Shown: positions 45,401-60,890 of the stretch, piece by piece
How positions within the stretch are numbered: the stretch's first letter is position 1
Layout: each line of letters starts with the position of its first letter
From: Aulostomus chinensis
Lineage: Eukaryota; Chordata; Actinopteri; Syngnathiformes; Aulostomidae
Length of the DNA: 64,000 nt
Direction: 5' to 3'
Assembly: GCA_037954235.1 (NCBI GenBank)
Contig: JBBMOA010000013.1
Location: forward strand, 20,148,501 to 20,212,500
Notes under the pieces: generated by a model
What the model was told of the DNA's origin: nothing
The model's database searches: none
The model's input: the letters and a program-made list of their open reading frames with translations, nothing else
Program-made: the position numbers and the translations under genes

Positions 45401-46561
45401 GCCTCATTTATTTTTTGCCCTTCATCATGTGGTTAAAATACTATATATACTTCAACCATCAACAGAAAAACAACAATGCTGAATTTTATTAGACTTGAGC
45501 ACATTTATGCAAGTAATTTTAAAAGCAAACTTTCTTTATCTCTTATTCTAACATTGCCCACTCGGCAGACATTACTGCCTTGTTTAAGCAACTCGCTCTT
45601 GTCTTATTTTGAGCTGTTAAACCTAGGGCAAATATTCATCCGCTTCTCATTAACAGTAGTGGTAGATTGCGTGCAGAGGAATTACAGAAAAGCTAACCTT
45701 TTATGCCTAAAGATCTTTCTCAAGAGGAAAGATCCCCTCTGCTCACAGGAAATTGCTTTCTAAATGGGTTAAGATGGGCTAAGACCCAAGACATTGACAA
45801 ACCCTTCAGGTGATGAAACACCTTTTGGGCACCTCAACAGTTAGCCTCCGGGTCCTGTAATGATCTTATTAAAGCTTCCAGAAGTGTGGGACACGGTAGT
45901 GGCTTTTGCACTTTTAGGTACTTTCTTAAACAGCTAAATCTTTAAGAACAGAAATAAAGCTCTGTGAAACTCTCCCAGAGAGAAATAGTGTGCTTGTTCA
46001 ATATCTGTCTCTTTCATTCTTGCCAACTTACAGTCTCAAATTACCACCCTCCTTGACCTGAATATCAGGTGTTACCTGGACCCAGAGGCTGGGCCATATG
46101 CTCAATCTGCAATATATTTCAGAGCAGCACTATCTCATTAGGAGGGATAACAAAAGCTATGTTCACTCAGCAGGACCGGCATGAAAACTATAAACAGGAG
46201 ATTAGAGTTCCTAAGTAAAAACAATACCTACATTAACATGAAAGAAGCAATCAACCATTCACCAATCTCAGCAGCAGTCTCACACTTAAAGTACTGTGTA
46301 TAAGTAGCTACTGATAATTAATGAGTAATGAAAGAATAACAATAGAATAGAAGCAAAGACAGCTGCAGACTGTTCATGTCACAGCAAGTCAGAGCAATGC
46401 AGAGACGAACACAACTGATTTGATTTTTAACAATTTGACACTGGCTGCAACATGCAATGCAAAATGCAAAGCTCAAGCAAGCTAGTCTGAGGAAACACTT
46501 GGTCAAACACAAGAGGAGAGCACACTTTGTCAGCAGCTGACAGTGGCCTCCCTGCATTTAG
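42468..46561. other. Intron sequence between DAD exon and orphan segment, no gene seen
   Basis: No exon or named repeat family is supported. The poly-C run is at 45088-45104 and T runs occur near 42286-42296 and 44026-44038. Confidence 0.45.
45088..45104. repeat. Poly-C run
   Basis: Seventeen consecutive C on the plus strand, which are G in the diaph2 transcript. Confidence 0.95.
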
Positions 46562-46634
46562 TGCCAAAGAAGCCGAACCCTCCGTGGATGAGAAAACTTA
46601 AGGGAGGCATCGACACCTTCCGCAACATCTTGAG
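46562..46634 (+). other. Unplaced exon-like segment (orphan)
   Basis: On the plus strand a pyrimidine-rich stretch ends TGCATTTAG at 46561, then 73 bases are open before a GAG/GTAATT donor-like site at 46635. One frame reads PKKPNPPWMRKL and then GGIDTFRNIL, with no stop. The base composition looks more like coding DNA than its neighbours. I do not recognise the protein and find no partner exon. It could be a relic exon, a transposon fragment or chance; the minus strand is also open here. Confidence 0.2.
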
Positions 46635-47159
46635 GTAATTAATTTACTAGTTGGTCTGCACAAGTGTAGAATATCAAGACGCTGAGTAAAAGCCTTAATC
46701 ACCACACAGGTGTTCCTTATGAAAGGCCCCAAATCCTCCAGATGTGTTACACATTTACAATGCTACAGATGTCACGATCAGAACTTGACAGAGGGCACAA
46801 GAGGGGGGATATATTGGAGGCTGGCAAGTCATTTAGGTAAATTGCTTCAGCTGTAAAGGTTTATCTGTCAGCAATGGGCTGCCTTAGCCCCAACCAATCC
46901 ACCGCATTTGTCTGCAGCCCTCTTTGCACGGACTGTTTGAAACTCCCTGACAGAAGCTGCTGTTCCCACCATCACCTGACTTGACTGCTACCTTGCACAG
47001 GGAGACACGTACAGAATAGATGCGCTTTCTTCACAGATGTATCCTGTTTTCATTTATTTGCATCAAGTAGATTGTCAGCAACGTGCATGGTGCTGTGTTG
47101 GCGAGCGCTTTGCCAATGTGAATGTAGAGAGAAAAAAGATGCAGCTATAGATCATGCAA

Positions 47160-47335
47160 GGGAACATATATGCAGCTCAACGCAAGGTGAAGTTCTTCGT
47201 TCTGTTCAATGTTTTCCACAACGACAATGTTCAGCCTTGTTATTGTGAACACGGTTTGTGGAGGCTGAAAACTTCTCTCTTCTCCAGAGGCCTCCCAACT
47301 CACCAGCCTGTTGAGCATCTGTGGAACAGCGTTTG
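47160..47335 (+). mobile_element. Possible Tc1/mariner transposase relic
   Basis: The plus-strand frame at 47154-47336 reads VFHNDNVQP and, about 30 residues later, VEHLWNSV. In Tc1/mariner transposases a QxDNAxPH motif and a PxEHLW motif occur in this order about 35-45 residues apart. The rest is not recognisable, I see no inverted terminal repeats, and the minus strand is also open here. It could be chance. Confidence 0.22.
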
Positions 47336-47339
47336 ATCC

Positions 47340-50323
<2,984 letters not shown>

Positions 50324-50637
50324 TATATTTATATTCTTTTTTGACTTCTATTACCAACACAACCCCACACCCAATTACCAAATTGCTATCAACATCTATT
50401 TACCGCTTTTGACCAGGTTGCCCAGTAACACCACAGAGACACAAGGGAGAGCTCCAGCCCAGCCCTAACAGATGTCTGTTTGACACACTTTCTTGGAACC
50501 TCATGGGGTCATCATGTCACGGTGCCAGCAGGGCCATGGAAGCTTGTCCTCACAGCAGAGGAGACCACTACTGTCCATTTTCTGTTGGTTATGTAAGAGG
50601 TGTTGGACTCGTATGAAGCAAAACAAGTTGGTATTCA

Positions 50638-50706
50638 CGACTTGACTTGACTTGACTTGAGACTTGACCTTGACTTGAGACAGATGACCTTGACTTTTGA
50701 CTTGAC
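50638..50706. repeat. CTTGA tandem repeat
   Basis: Four clean CTTGA units (50641-50660) followed by degenerate GACTTGA and CCTTGACTT copies. A weaker patch recurs near 51029-51043. Such CTTGA-rich stretches are common in fish genomes and often belong to retroelement tails. Confidence 0.85.
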
Positions 50707-52489
50707 ATTAGAACTGAAGTGCATTTACTTGAATATAGTTGTTTTATTTTGAACAAGCTTCAGTTCCATCTGGATTTTGTACTTTGATTTTTGTAGAACA
50801 ATGATGGAGTGTCATTCGACAGATGATGTGTGACCCTGCTGAATGTGAGACATGGCAAAATTTTTAGAATTGCAATATCAATACTTTGTGTCATACTTGT
50901 GTTTTCACTTTGGATCCCACTATGAATATCATTTTAAAATATAATTTTAAGGTCGGGCCCAATTTAAGGCGTGGCCAGGCTGATAGTGTTTGCGTTGGTG
51001 GATGCAATTATATAAGACTGTCACATAACTTGACTTGACACTTGCTCGTCTTACAGCAGGACATTGTCCCAGCAGGGGGTAACTGTTGATGGTGGCTGCC
51101 CCTGAAATGAAGCTAAAAGTGATGAAAACGTGGGTTCTTCAAAGCAACTGCTTCTCAACCAATATATTCTACTATTGATGTTGATCTATTCCTCTTTGCT
51201 GTGATGTCAGAGCAGCTGTATAATTTTATGTCTAGCCTGTGTAAAAATACCGTACATATAAGGCTTTCTTTTTTTTGTAATTATGGAAAGCTTTATGTTG
51301 GCATATATTTTTGTAGAAGACGAAGGCGTGGCGCCATAGTCAGGAATTTCAAGCTACTTTATTGTTAAACAGTGTCTACACTGAGGGTAGTTTCAAAGCA
51401 TTTTTCATGGAAATATCGCAAGGGACAAGAGGTGGCAATTAGTTCTATTCAGCTGATTTTTACACTTGCTCTGCATCAGAAATGTGGACTACATCCTCTA
51501 CTGTGCTATTGCTCATACAGAAGGGACTGTCACAGAACAACTTCTCATGCCATACTGACAATATCTTGACTGTACAGATATTCACCACTTGTGACTGTTC
51601 ATATAAGAGTCACTTAGGTGAGTCAGGTTATTGAGATGGAGGGGATGTTGAAGCTACTTTGACATGTGAAAGTATATCAGGAAGCCATAAACATTCTAGG
51701 CCTCGGCTCCAGGCGCAGACTCTCCATGTAAAATGAGTAGCACATTTGGATAGCCGACGCTGATTTCTGGAATTCAGATAAAGATAACATCTGAACCAAC
51801 TCCACTTGGGCTGTTTGCATCAGTGGAAGGTGGTGCTGTCTGGGGAAGCTAAATGGATTTGACAATGAATTCTGACGGTCTTTGTAGTGAGGGTAATTAC
51901 ATTTGATTGACTGTAAAGTGACTGGCGAGGTCCAGATCTGGGACGGGAAATGATCAGACACTTGAACCACCCATAAATTAATGAGATTCATCTGTGGCTG
52001 AGCTGATTCCACCAATGAGAAGAAGAACATTTACACATGCAATGGCAGAGAGAGAAAAGCACATGGCACGATAAGTACGATGAGACGCAGAGGGATAAGA
52101 GGGAAAGAAAATAGGGAAGATAGAGGTATCTGATTCCACCACTGTGACCTTAACTAAATTAAGTTTCAGATAACAGATAAGAGTGATTAAAAGATTTCAG
52201 GTGCAATCTAATTAAGTGTTTTCTTTCTTCTTTTTTCCCTTTTTGGCTTTCCTGCCAATACACAAACAACTGCAAAAAAAATAAATAAAGACATGATTAC
52301 AATACATCTTCAACTAAAATGAGATGAAGTGATATTGGATAAGGCAAACAGACAAATATGTTAACAATGTTTCCTGGTGCTGCCTTGGACTGCTAATGAA
52401 CTTAAGTGTTGATCACCAAATATTCCAATGTTTCCTATAGAACCTGGTTAGTTTTTGTCATCATCTCATATATTATAACTTCATTAGGG

Positions 52490-52866
52490 TCGTGCTCTCT
52501 GTTGTGTTTGTCTGTCAGCAGGTTTACCCCAAAACTGTAGGAGATTTTCACCAAAGCCAAAGAAGAACTTGCAGGAGAGATTAGTTCCTGCGCCACCTGG
52601 TGGCAAAATGAGATTGCGTTTTAATTTTTCACACTGTGATGTACTTCTCCAAGTGGCCTGAATAATTTAGTGGTGGGTTACTGTCTTTTACATACTTCAC
52701 GTGTTTGTTGAGTTTCAAATTACACTACGCTCTCTTCACATGATGTGCAACTTAATATCTAGTTAGTGTGTGTACTGTAGCGACACCTAGTGGATGCTGC
52801 ATGTGTGAGTGCACACTTGTGTCTGCTCCATGATGAAGCCCCCCCATCGCTGCTTGCAGCTTTAAT
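52490..52866. mobile_element. Possible old non-autonomous repeat with two CTCF-like cores
   Basis: Words such as TTTCACCAAAGC, GCGCCACCTGGTGG, GCGACACCTAGTGG and GCTTGCAGCTTTAAT resemble dispersed fish repeats. The two CACCTNGTGG cores are 190 bp apart in the same orientation. No coding region or terminal inverted repeat is clear, so the call is tentative. Confidence 0.35.
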
Positions 52867-53377
52867 CAGGGTCCCATGATCCAAGTGACTTCTAATTTTT
52901 GGAACATGCTTTACAAATGTGAAACTGTGAGGATGAGTGTTTTATTCTGCCACCTTAACTGACAAAATGCAATTTTCAACTCCATTAGATGCATTTAATC
53001 CTATTATTTGTATATTTTGTCATCTTGCATAGGACTGAGCAGGAGATGCAGTCAAGCATTTTCTGTCTGTCATCACCTTGAGGCAAATTCTGATTTTGAC
53101 TGGAGATACAGCACAATTTAATATGCTGTTATTATAGAATGGACATGTGACAGCAGATAATCCTGGTGCCCTTGTTCTCGTCTTTCCAGGAAATGATTGA
53201 ATTCGCCAAGCCATACTGAGGAGTTTCAGAGCATGCTTTGCACTTCCTGTGCACTGGGTAGATGCAGCTTAGATGCAAGGGCATGGAAAAAAAAAACAAA
53301 AAAAACATGTAGCACTGAGTTTATTACTCTGCTGTGACATCCATACAAACTAATTCATATCCCACACATGAGCACAG

Positions 53378-53414
53378 GAAAACACCAGGTGGTGCTCAAG
53401 CACCTGGTGTTTTC
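53378..53414. repeat. Perfect 14-bp inverted repeat with 9-nt loop
   Basis: GAAAACACCAGGTG at 53378-53391 is matched by its exact reverse complement at 53401-53414. The loop is GTGCTCAAG. A terminator-like U run is absent. Confidence 0.95.
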
Positions 53415-53465
53415 ACCTGACTAAGTTCACTTTTCACTTTATAGTTGTATCAGGCTTTGAGTTGT

Positions 53466-53539
53466 GTAATGGCATTTCGCCTTGGGCTCGATCCCTTGGT
53501 GACAATAAAGGCTACTTGTACTTGTTGTACTTGTACTTA
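53466..53539 (+). mobile_element. Retroelement-like 3' tail with TTGTACTTGTACTT repeat
   Basis: GGCTCGATCCCTTGGTGACA, then AATAAAGGCTACTTGTACTTG and tandem TTGTACT copies, look like the end of a fish retroelement in the plus orientation. Only the tail is present. Confidence 0.5.
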
Positions 53540-56500
53540 TTCACTTCTGTGTTTGTGTTCTTTTGACATGACATTGTAGTTTCTGACTTTGGCTCATGAT
53601 GTCAACTTAGAATACATGATAACTGTTCAAATTTTAGAGTTGAGCTGCATAAGCCCCTCCCCCTTTCTCGCCCACTCTGCTTGTCTCAGCCACTTTAGCA
53701 AACACTAATAAAGCCAGTGTCCAGGGGAGCAGCGTCCATTCCTGAACTGTTGCTGACAGCCAGGTATGATAGTATTGGTCCAGATGAACTCAGATGAACT
53801 CACTGCTTCTCTTCCAGATGCCTCGTGTGTTGGAGAAAACATGCGCATGAGAAATGCATGACTATCTGACAAGGAGAAAGCTCTTAGCTCTGTAGCATTA
53901 TTTCACATCATGGGATGAGAATGTGTTAAGTATTTGTATATCAGAAATGCTAACCTGTCATCTGTCACAAGAAAATATGCAAAATATGTGATTCACCCAC
54001 CACCTGCTCATACTAATTAGCAAAAGCTTTCGTATACACTCCCTTGCAAATTTGTTTTTGGTACACCTGGATCAAATTAATGTGGTATAATTCACCTGCT
54101 CTGTAATAAAGCCTCCCTTAATGAGGATTAAAATATTCTGTTTTTATTGAATCTGTTCGAGAGGTGTTAATATCCTGTCAAACCCTGATGTATAAATGAG
54201 TTGGACAAAAAATTAGGAAAACCTCTTGGTATAACTCAGTATCTGTCAAGATTTTCCTGTAGAAATATAATTTTCTAAATAGAAAATCATCAAGAACAGA
54301 TTCTGAAATCTCTGTGAGGAAGAAATGTTCTCTGGCTGTCTCTTGCCAATAACCTTTTGTAAATATCTGTTGATTCTGAGTTACAATGTGGCCTTTTTTT
54401 TCTTTTTTTTTACCAATACATACGCAAAAGAGTAAAATATGTTCCACTGTATGTAACTTCATTTCAATAGACAATTATGCTATGTGTTTTTTTTTTCCCC
54501 ACACTTGAGCACCCAACTTCAAAAAAATATCTGTGCATGTGGCGTCAGAAACTAAAATACAGTATGTATAACAGCACATGGAAGCCATTACACAGGCAAG
54601 AGAAAGGGATGACACGAAAGGGGTTGAAGTCAACAAATTCATAGGCACTGTACCATATATCATCATTGCATTCTGTCCTTGGTTGTTAAATTCTGTATCA
54701 GACTTGAAGGTCAGCTTTAGCTCCCTAATACTGTCTTCATTTCCCAAGCTAAGCCGTGAAATAGAGAGAATCTCTCCCAAAAATATTTCTTCTATCTTCA
54801 TGGTTTTCTGACCTTCACGTCTCCACAAGCTATCTCCCCTGGTAATATTGTTTGCCATGTCTGCTCTGCTGTGGAGACACTATGCAAACTTGGAGCGCTA
54901 ACCTGTCCAACCCACCACTACCTGTCAGCGCTTGTCTATGATCACCTAGCTGGCATGGCTGCGATGCAGGTACATATGCACTGGCCTACCCGCAGCTGTC
55001 AGAGACGCACAGAGCCATCAATCCACATCTCCACCACTGTCACTGCTGACAAGGCCCTGCCAGCCACAGCCAGTCAGCTGGCTGCATAGACATACATCAA
55101 TTTTGTTTAGAATGCCGCACTAATACAGGCTTGAAATTTGAAATGTGCTCGAACAATAAAAAAAAAAACCCAACAATTTCACAGTCTTGTCGCTGAACAG
55201 AAATGCATCAATGGGAGGGAAACAGCAGTGGAAGTGGAAAACAAACTGATGAGGACATGTTAGATTTACAGAATCACAGTATTCTTTGGAGCCTCTAAGA
55301 AAAGCTGTCTGGATGTGGATCTTAAAGTTTTATTAATCTAAAAATATCATTCATTTAAAATTCTGTAACAACATGTAAAAGTCAGGGTGGAAAATATTGA
55401 CAGTAAAATAATACATACACAACCACTCTAGCGCAGTCAGGGCCTACAATGCTTCTCTTTTTTTCTCTCATATTTAGTAAATGAAATGTTTTTGGAGTGC
55501 AGCCAATTTTTATTTATGTAAACATATACTAGTTCATCCTCACAGTGTGAAAGGTTGACAAGTAGAATGCATAAATAGAAGCTCCAGGCCCATCATTGTC
55601 AACATGCCAACTGCTCTCTGCAGAGAATCACAGGGACATGGAGACCCCACACTAGCAGGTCTTGCTGAATGAGAGACATACTGTACTTAGACAACAATGG
55701 CAATGAAACACGTAATTAGAGAGGAAATAAATACTTTAACAATTGTGTATTTGGAATGAAAGAAAACCATGCAGCAAAAAAAAAAAAGGATAAAATAAAA
55801 AAAACGGTTTTGAAAAAAATGTTCCTGGGTTATTTGCTCTGGTCACAAAATATGTGGTTGTTTTCTTTTAAAAATTTAAATGTAATAAGTCCTGTGAGTT
55901 TAAGTTGTCTTTCAAACATAGTGATAGATGATGCGGTACGCACGACAATGTCCAGCTGCTGTGTGATCAAAGATAACTGGATTTAAGATTATTCTAATGT
56001 GTGTTCCAGAGTAATATTGAGACAAACACTTTGGCAAAACCCTTTTCAACTATAATAGCCCCACTGAGCAAGGCCTGCATTCTGCTGTGGTCTGCAAGCT
56101 GTTGTAAGAATAGATAGAAGTGGCTCCAGTTCAAACAGTAAAGAATAATTGCCTTGCATTCAAAATAATAAAAACAACATCTGTGGAGCCAGTGCATGTG
56201 TTTTGGGGGTTTATGATAAAACCTTTTATGGCAATTTAAGTACTTGATTGTCCAAAAACATTGTTTTCCAATCAAATTATCCTTTTCACTCTAATTCTTC
56301 TGATGTGTGCAGTCACCTAAGATAGCCGACAGTTGGTGCATTCATAAAAACTTACATGTTTCCAAACTTTATATTCCTCGGGTCACAATAAAATACACTT
56401 CCAGAGGTCCATGTGGTGAACGGGACTGTTTCACTAGCTATGCTGAAAACTTACAGCATAAATAAACTTGGTCTGGAAAAAGTCGACAGAAAACATGTCA

Positions 56501-58343
56501 AACACAAATTACTTCACTATTTCTCTGAGGTACCTGGGAGAGATGCCTGGACTACATAAAATGGTCACATAACCCCCCCCCCCCCCCCCCTCATTGTTTG
56601 TTTATTCCTATGTGCCTTATGCCATGCTGCATAGCACTCAAAGCGGCATGTGGGCTTTCCGGCTCTATTAAAAGCTTAGTGGATTTGACTGGGTTCTAAA
56701 GTTGACATGTGGGTGCAGACACTTGCCCCAGACGGGGGCACTGACCCTGGTGATGCCAGCCGAGTATGCTACCAGAGGGGCCTGCTACTTCTCACAAATG
56801 CCTGAGGAGAAAGAAAGTCCAGATGCTCTTCCATGCGCAGGCTGTTGACACACCAACATGTTCCCTTGTGACATTTTTTTCATATGCTGCAATGAAAAAA
56901 GGAAGAAAAAAAACTCTTCCCACTGCGATGAACCATCTTCCTCAGTTTTAGACAGAAGCATTAGTTTGGGTTTGTGCTACATTGTTCAACAGATATTTCC
57001 CTTCAAGGAAAGTGATTTAGTAAATGTTGAACATCTGGTCAGTTCAAGTGAATATGAAAATCCACTTAGAGAAAATTAAAACAAATGGGGTGACTGGGTA
57101 ATGATTTCATAAGCAATTTCCTACATTAGGATTCCTAATACTTTACAGGGAAAACACGTTTAGCTCTGAACTTGTCTCATCTATCAATCATGCTCGTTGG
57201 AGAACTGTGCATTTTGCTGAACTTGCAGACGGCTTATTCCCGAGTTCCATCAACTGGGAAATGAGAGAAATGTTTATTTTAATCAGTTCCCTAAAAGCAT
57301 TTGTCTGTTTCCCCTCCTCCACCATCCTGGTAAAAGCTAAATGAATTAAACTGTCATTAAATATGCATTTCATTATTAATCATTTGCAAGTGAAGAGGAT
57401 TTGGTTGCAATTTGTGGAATGACATAAAACCTATCCCTTCTCAAAATAGACCCTTGAAATTTTATTAAACACAATAGTATGATTATCAAAAAGTGTTTAA
57501 AAAAAATCTGATAATCCAACGGGTAAAATATTGACGTCTCCATAATTCTCATAATACAATGGCCATATGTTTACTCCATCTGTTCCTGTAAATGGATTTG
57601 TAAACACAAAATACAGTATACTCAGGTCAATTTATTCCTTTCTTTAGCTAGAAACCTGTCCATCTATATGAAACTTGATTTTTTTTAATTCAGCGTTTCC
57701 ATTAGCCTTTCAACCTTCAAATGCAAAATATGTAAAGTGCTTTGTACTGTACATGTTTAAGTGTAAGAGATTCTTTGTGTCCTACATTACCTTGATTTTA
57801 TCAGCCTTCTCAGATAAACATGGATGAGGCTCTGCATGAAAGGTGAGCATTCGCCTCAAACAGTTAAATAAGATATTCGTTAAATATCTGACGTACACGG
57901 ACACTTTGTATGAAATGAAATGGGAGGAAAAGAGCCGACACTTTCAAAAGGAGTGACAGACAATGGAAAGAGATGCATCCAGAAAATACTGAATACCCTG
58001 CTACGTGTGTTTCAAATCATCTTAATAAGCTGAACACCCAGCTGCTGTAACCTTGAACCCACTTCTGGCAGAGGAGCATCTTTCCATTCACAGGATCTAT
58101 TTACATAGCTTCACAATTTGACGATCCTTTCTCTCTTTACATCCTGCATAAAGAGTAGTTAGTACACAGGAAGGAATTATTCAAGGTTTGATGATCGTGT
58201 GCTGTCAAAGCAGGTAAGAACCTTGACGGGGCGGGGAGGGGCAGCTTGGGTTTAGCACATCTTGAATTTGTGTTTTTATCAACTGGCAAGGTCATTATGA
58301 TTGGGACACCAACAAGCTAGGTAGGTGTTGGTTGGAGGACAAT
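53540..58343. other. Intron sequence, no gene seen
   Basis: No supported exon. It includes A-rich runs near 55159-55170 and 55776-55788, and a poly-C run at 56573-56590. Confidence 0.45.
56573..56590. repeat. Poly-C run
   Basis: Eighteen consecutive C on the plus strand, which are G in the diaph2 transcript. Confidence 0.95.
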
Positions 58344-58385
58344 CCCCCCCCCCCCTCCTCTATCTCCCCCCCCCCCCCCCCCCCC
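58344..58385. repeat. Double poly-C run
   Basis: Two C runs separated by TCCTCTATCT. The minus strand therefore has two long G runs 10 bases apart. Confidence 0.95.
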
Positions 58386-59412
58386 ATCTCCAAGGCTGCA
58401 GGCAATGTTGCCCATGTCATCCTCATGTTTTATTCATTCCAGTCGTATTATGGCATTCAGAAACTGAGATCAAAATCTGCTCTGGCAGAAATATTTAATA
58501 TTATACCTCCTTCTCTACCCTTCTCCAGCTGGTTAACCAGAATGAGAAAGAGGGGTAGACAGCCTCCTTCAGCACAGCCATGTTGGATTATTAAAAGTGA
58601 AGCTTTCAAAGAGGTCACTGCTCAGGGAAAAAAGGGACTTATAAAAACTGTAGCATGCATCAATTATCTCTGAGAGTTTGTGGCATACTGAAGACTCTTG
58701 TCACATTTCCCAATATGGCGAAGCTACAGAGGGGTCCTTGGCTGGTGCTGACATTTAGAAAGTGTGGAAATCTCAGTCAGTTTGTCAAAAAAAAAATGTA
58801 AGTTTGTAAAATAAAAAAAAAAGACAAAAAAACACTCTGACTGCTTGGAGTGTGTCCCTCCAGGCTTGAAATTCCTCCTCAATGTCACTGGCAAAACTAT
58901 ACACAAGCATTCCACACTGCCGCACTAATTTTTCATGTAGAAACAACAGCAACTTACACTGATCAATACATAGCTTACCGGCAATGCTGGAGGACAACAG
59001 GGTAATTCCATTGATTCATAGCACACTGTCTACTGACTGGAAGAATTTAAATTTTCTTGGGTTTTGCTTGCATACAGTAAGACCAGCGAAACAAGAGGAA
59101 GAACGTCCTTGGGTCCTGTTACAGCGATCTAAAGTGCATCATCTGAGGTGCACGGTGGCTTTTGGGATGTGTCCAATCCGCTCAGTTCAGTTACATGATG
59201 AATAATTTTGGTACACAAGGAGATAATGGGTTGTCATGTGTTTTACACACAACACTTACATGACCAATCAACCTGTCACCTCCTACTGGCTTTATTAACC
59301 AGGTAAGTCCACACCTCAGCTCTTCATATGGTGTATCCAACAAGTTTGAAGTTTTTTATTCCGAGGAATTAACTTGTCTCTAACCTGTCTGGTAAAAAAA
59401 CAAAACATAAAT

Positions 59413-59461
59413 TCTCTCTCTCTCTCTCCATACTGTATATATATATATATATATATATATG
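59413..59461. repeat. (CT)n and (TA)n microsatellites
   Basis: CT units at 59413-59428 followed by TA units at 59437-59461, separated by CATACTG. Confidence 0.95.
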
Positions 59462-59884
59462 CAAAACACAAAAATATATAAACATGTATAATAAATAAGT
59501 TATATTACTTATTTTAGTTTAGTTTCACTCCACATTCAACACTTCTTGCGACGAATGTTGCAAATCAACTCGGGCTCTTTCTACCGGTGCCTTGTCAGGG
59601 GCACCAACCCAAACGTTAACTCCTGAACATACAGGTCTTTTTTGAAAAGCCAATGAAAAATGGACAGAGCCACTTTCAGCCTCTCTTTTGAACAGCTGGT
59701 GAAAATAGACTAACTAAAAGATAAAAAGATGACCTGAACTCCAACGCATTATCCTCCACCCTCTCAGATTATATCTAGGAGAAGCACAATTCCATAAAAC
59801 CGCCTTTTCCGTCATCTTGTTCCCCCCCTAACTCCCCACCTGCCTTGGCGTGTCTCTGTGGTGGCTCTAGAAGAAGTGGCGTAC

Positions 59885-60020
59885 CTTTGTTCATGTCAAT
59901 CAGCTGTTTCTTCTTCTGCTGGCGCTCCTGCTTCTCCCGCTCTGCTTTCTCCTTTGCCAGCTTGGCTCTCTTGATCTTTTCCTCCATCTCTCTCTTCTTG
60001 TGGTTCTCCTTCACTGCTTC
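59885..60020 (-). CDS. diaph2: diaph2 coding exon (third from last): post-FH2 charged helix
   Basis: Formins of this family nucleate and elongate unbranched actin filaments and are autoinhibited by an intramolecular DID-DAD contact that Rho-GTP releases. Read on the minus strand, this 136-bp exon gives 45 codons plus one base, starting EAVKENHKKREMEEK and ending KKKQLIDMNK. It is a highly charged, probably helical or coiled-coil stretch that in the family links FH2 to the DAD. The acceptor is CAG at 60023-60021 and the donor is GTAC starting at 59884. The last base (G) joins AG of the exon at 42467 to make a Glu codon, giving NKEGDETG as in mammalian DIAPH proteins. The reading frame stays open into both introns, but the CA/GT repeat coding upstream of the acceptor is not real protein. 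The upstream exon, which should encode the end of FH2, was not found between 60021 and 64000. Paralogue choice rests mainly on the terminal exon. Confidence 0.95.
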
Positions 60021-60029
60021 CTGATGAGG

Positions 60030-60033
60030 CACA

Positions 60034-60077
<44 letters not shown>
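60030..60077. repeat. (CA)n on plus, (UG)n in diaph2 pre-mRNA, at a splice acceptor
   Basis: The tract begins 10 bases upstream (in gene direction) of the acceptor of the exon at 60020-59885. On the minus strand it reads TG repeats, then GCGCGTGTGCCTCATCAG. It takes the place of an ordinary pyrimidine tract. Confidence 0.97.
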
Positions 60078-60683
60078 GATAAAATCAGAATTTGGTTCCT
60101 GCCACCACCATTCTTTTACTGTCTTTACCACTGTATCGTGTTCAGAGGCAGCAGCTTGCCTTCAGCAAATTTTCATTCTGAGAAGAGTATGATAGTTAGA
60201 GATAAGCTGCCGGAATAAACAATAAATCATTCCTTGTGTACTAACCCAAGCCTATTCATTAAAACTCCTGCTTTACTCTACATATTTTCAATGCTAGATT
60301 ATTCATTCTCAATAAAATATCATAAAAAAACAGTATACACATATTAACTGTAGGTGGTTCTTCACATGTGTAAGTACTGTAGCATGGCAATAAATTAAGC
60401 GAGAAGGACAGGGCATTTTTTGAGAAGTGTAGCGGCGGTGTGCTAGTCACAGAGGAAAAAAAGAGATATCATCGTCTTTCTCTTTCGTGACCAGCTGAAA
60501 TGTCAGGAAGGAGTCAGAGAAAGGGAGATAATCAACGTTACAGATTCAGCCTTTACAAATGTGTCAGTTTGTACTTGTGCCAACAGAGACTAAAATGTAA
60601 CCACATGACCTTTGGAGACAACAAAATGTTCTCTCATCCCGGGCCTGTGGCGCAGCCCATGACAGGACCCATCCTAGGTGTTT

Positions 60684-60842
60684 GTGAGAGAGAGAGAGAG
60701 AGTGAGACAGTGGGAGAGAGAGTGAGAGACAGTGAGAGAGAGAGTGAGAGAGAGACAGTGAGAGAGACAGTGAGAGAGAGAGAGACAGTGAGAGAGAGAG
60801 TGAGAGAGACAGTGAGAGAGAGTGAGAGAGAGAGAGTGAGAG

Positions 60843-60885
<43 letters not shown>

Positions 60886-60890
60886 GAGAG
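60684..60890. repeat. GAGA/GTGAGAGACA tandem array, about 207 bp
   Basis: GA dinucleotides with regularly recurring GTGAGA and GACAGTGAGA units. It is CT-rich in the diaph2 transcript. The long low-complexity open frames on both strands are only this repeat translated. Confidence 0.95.
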
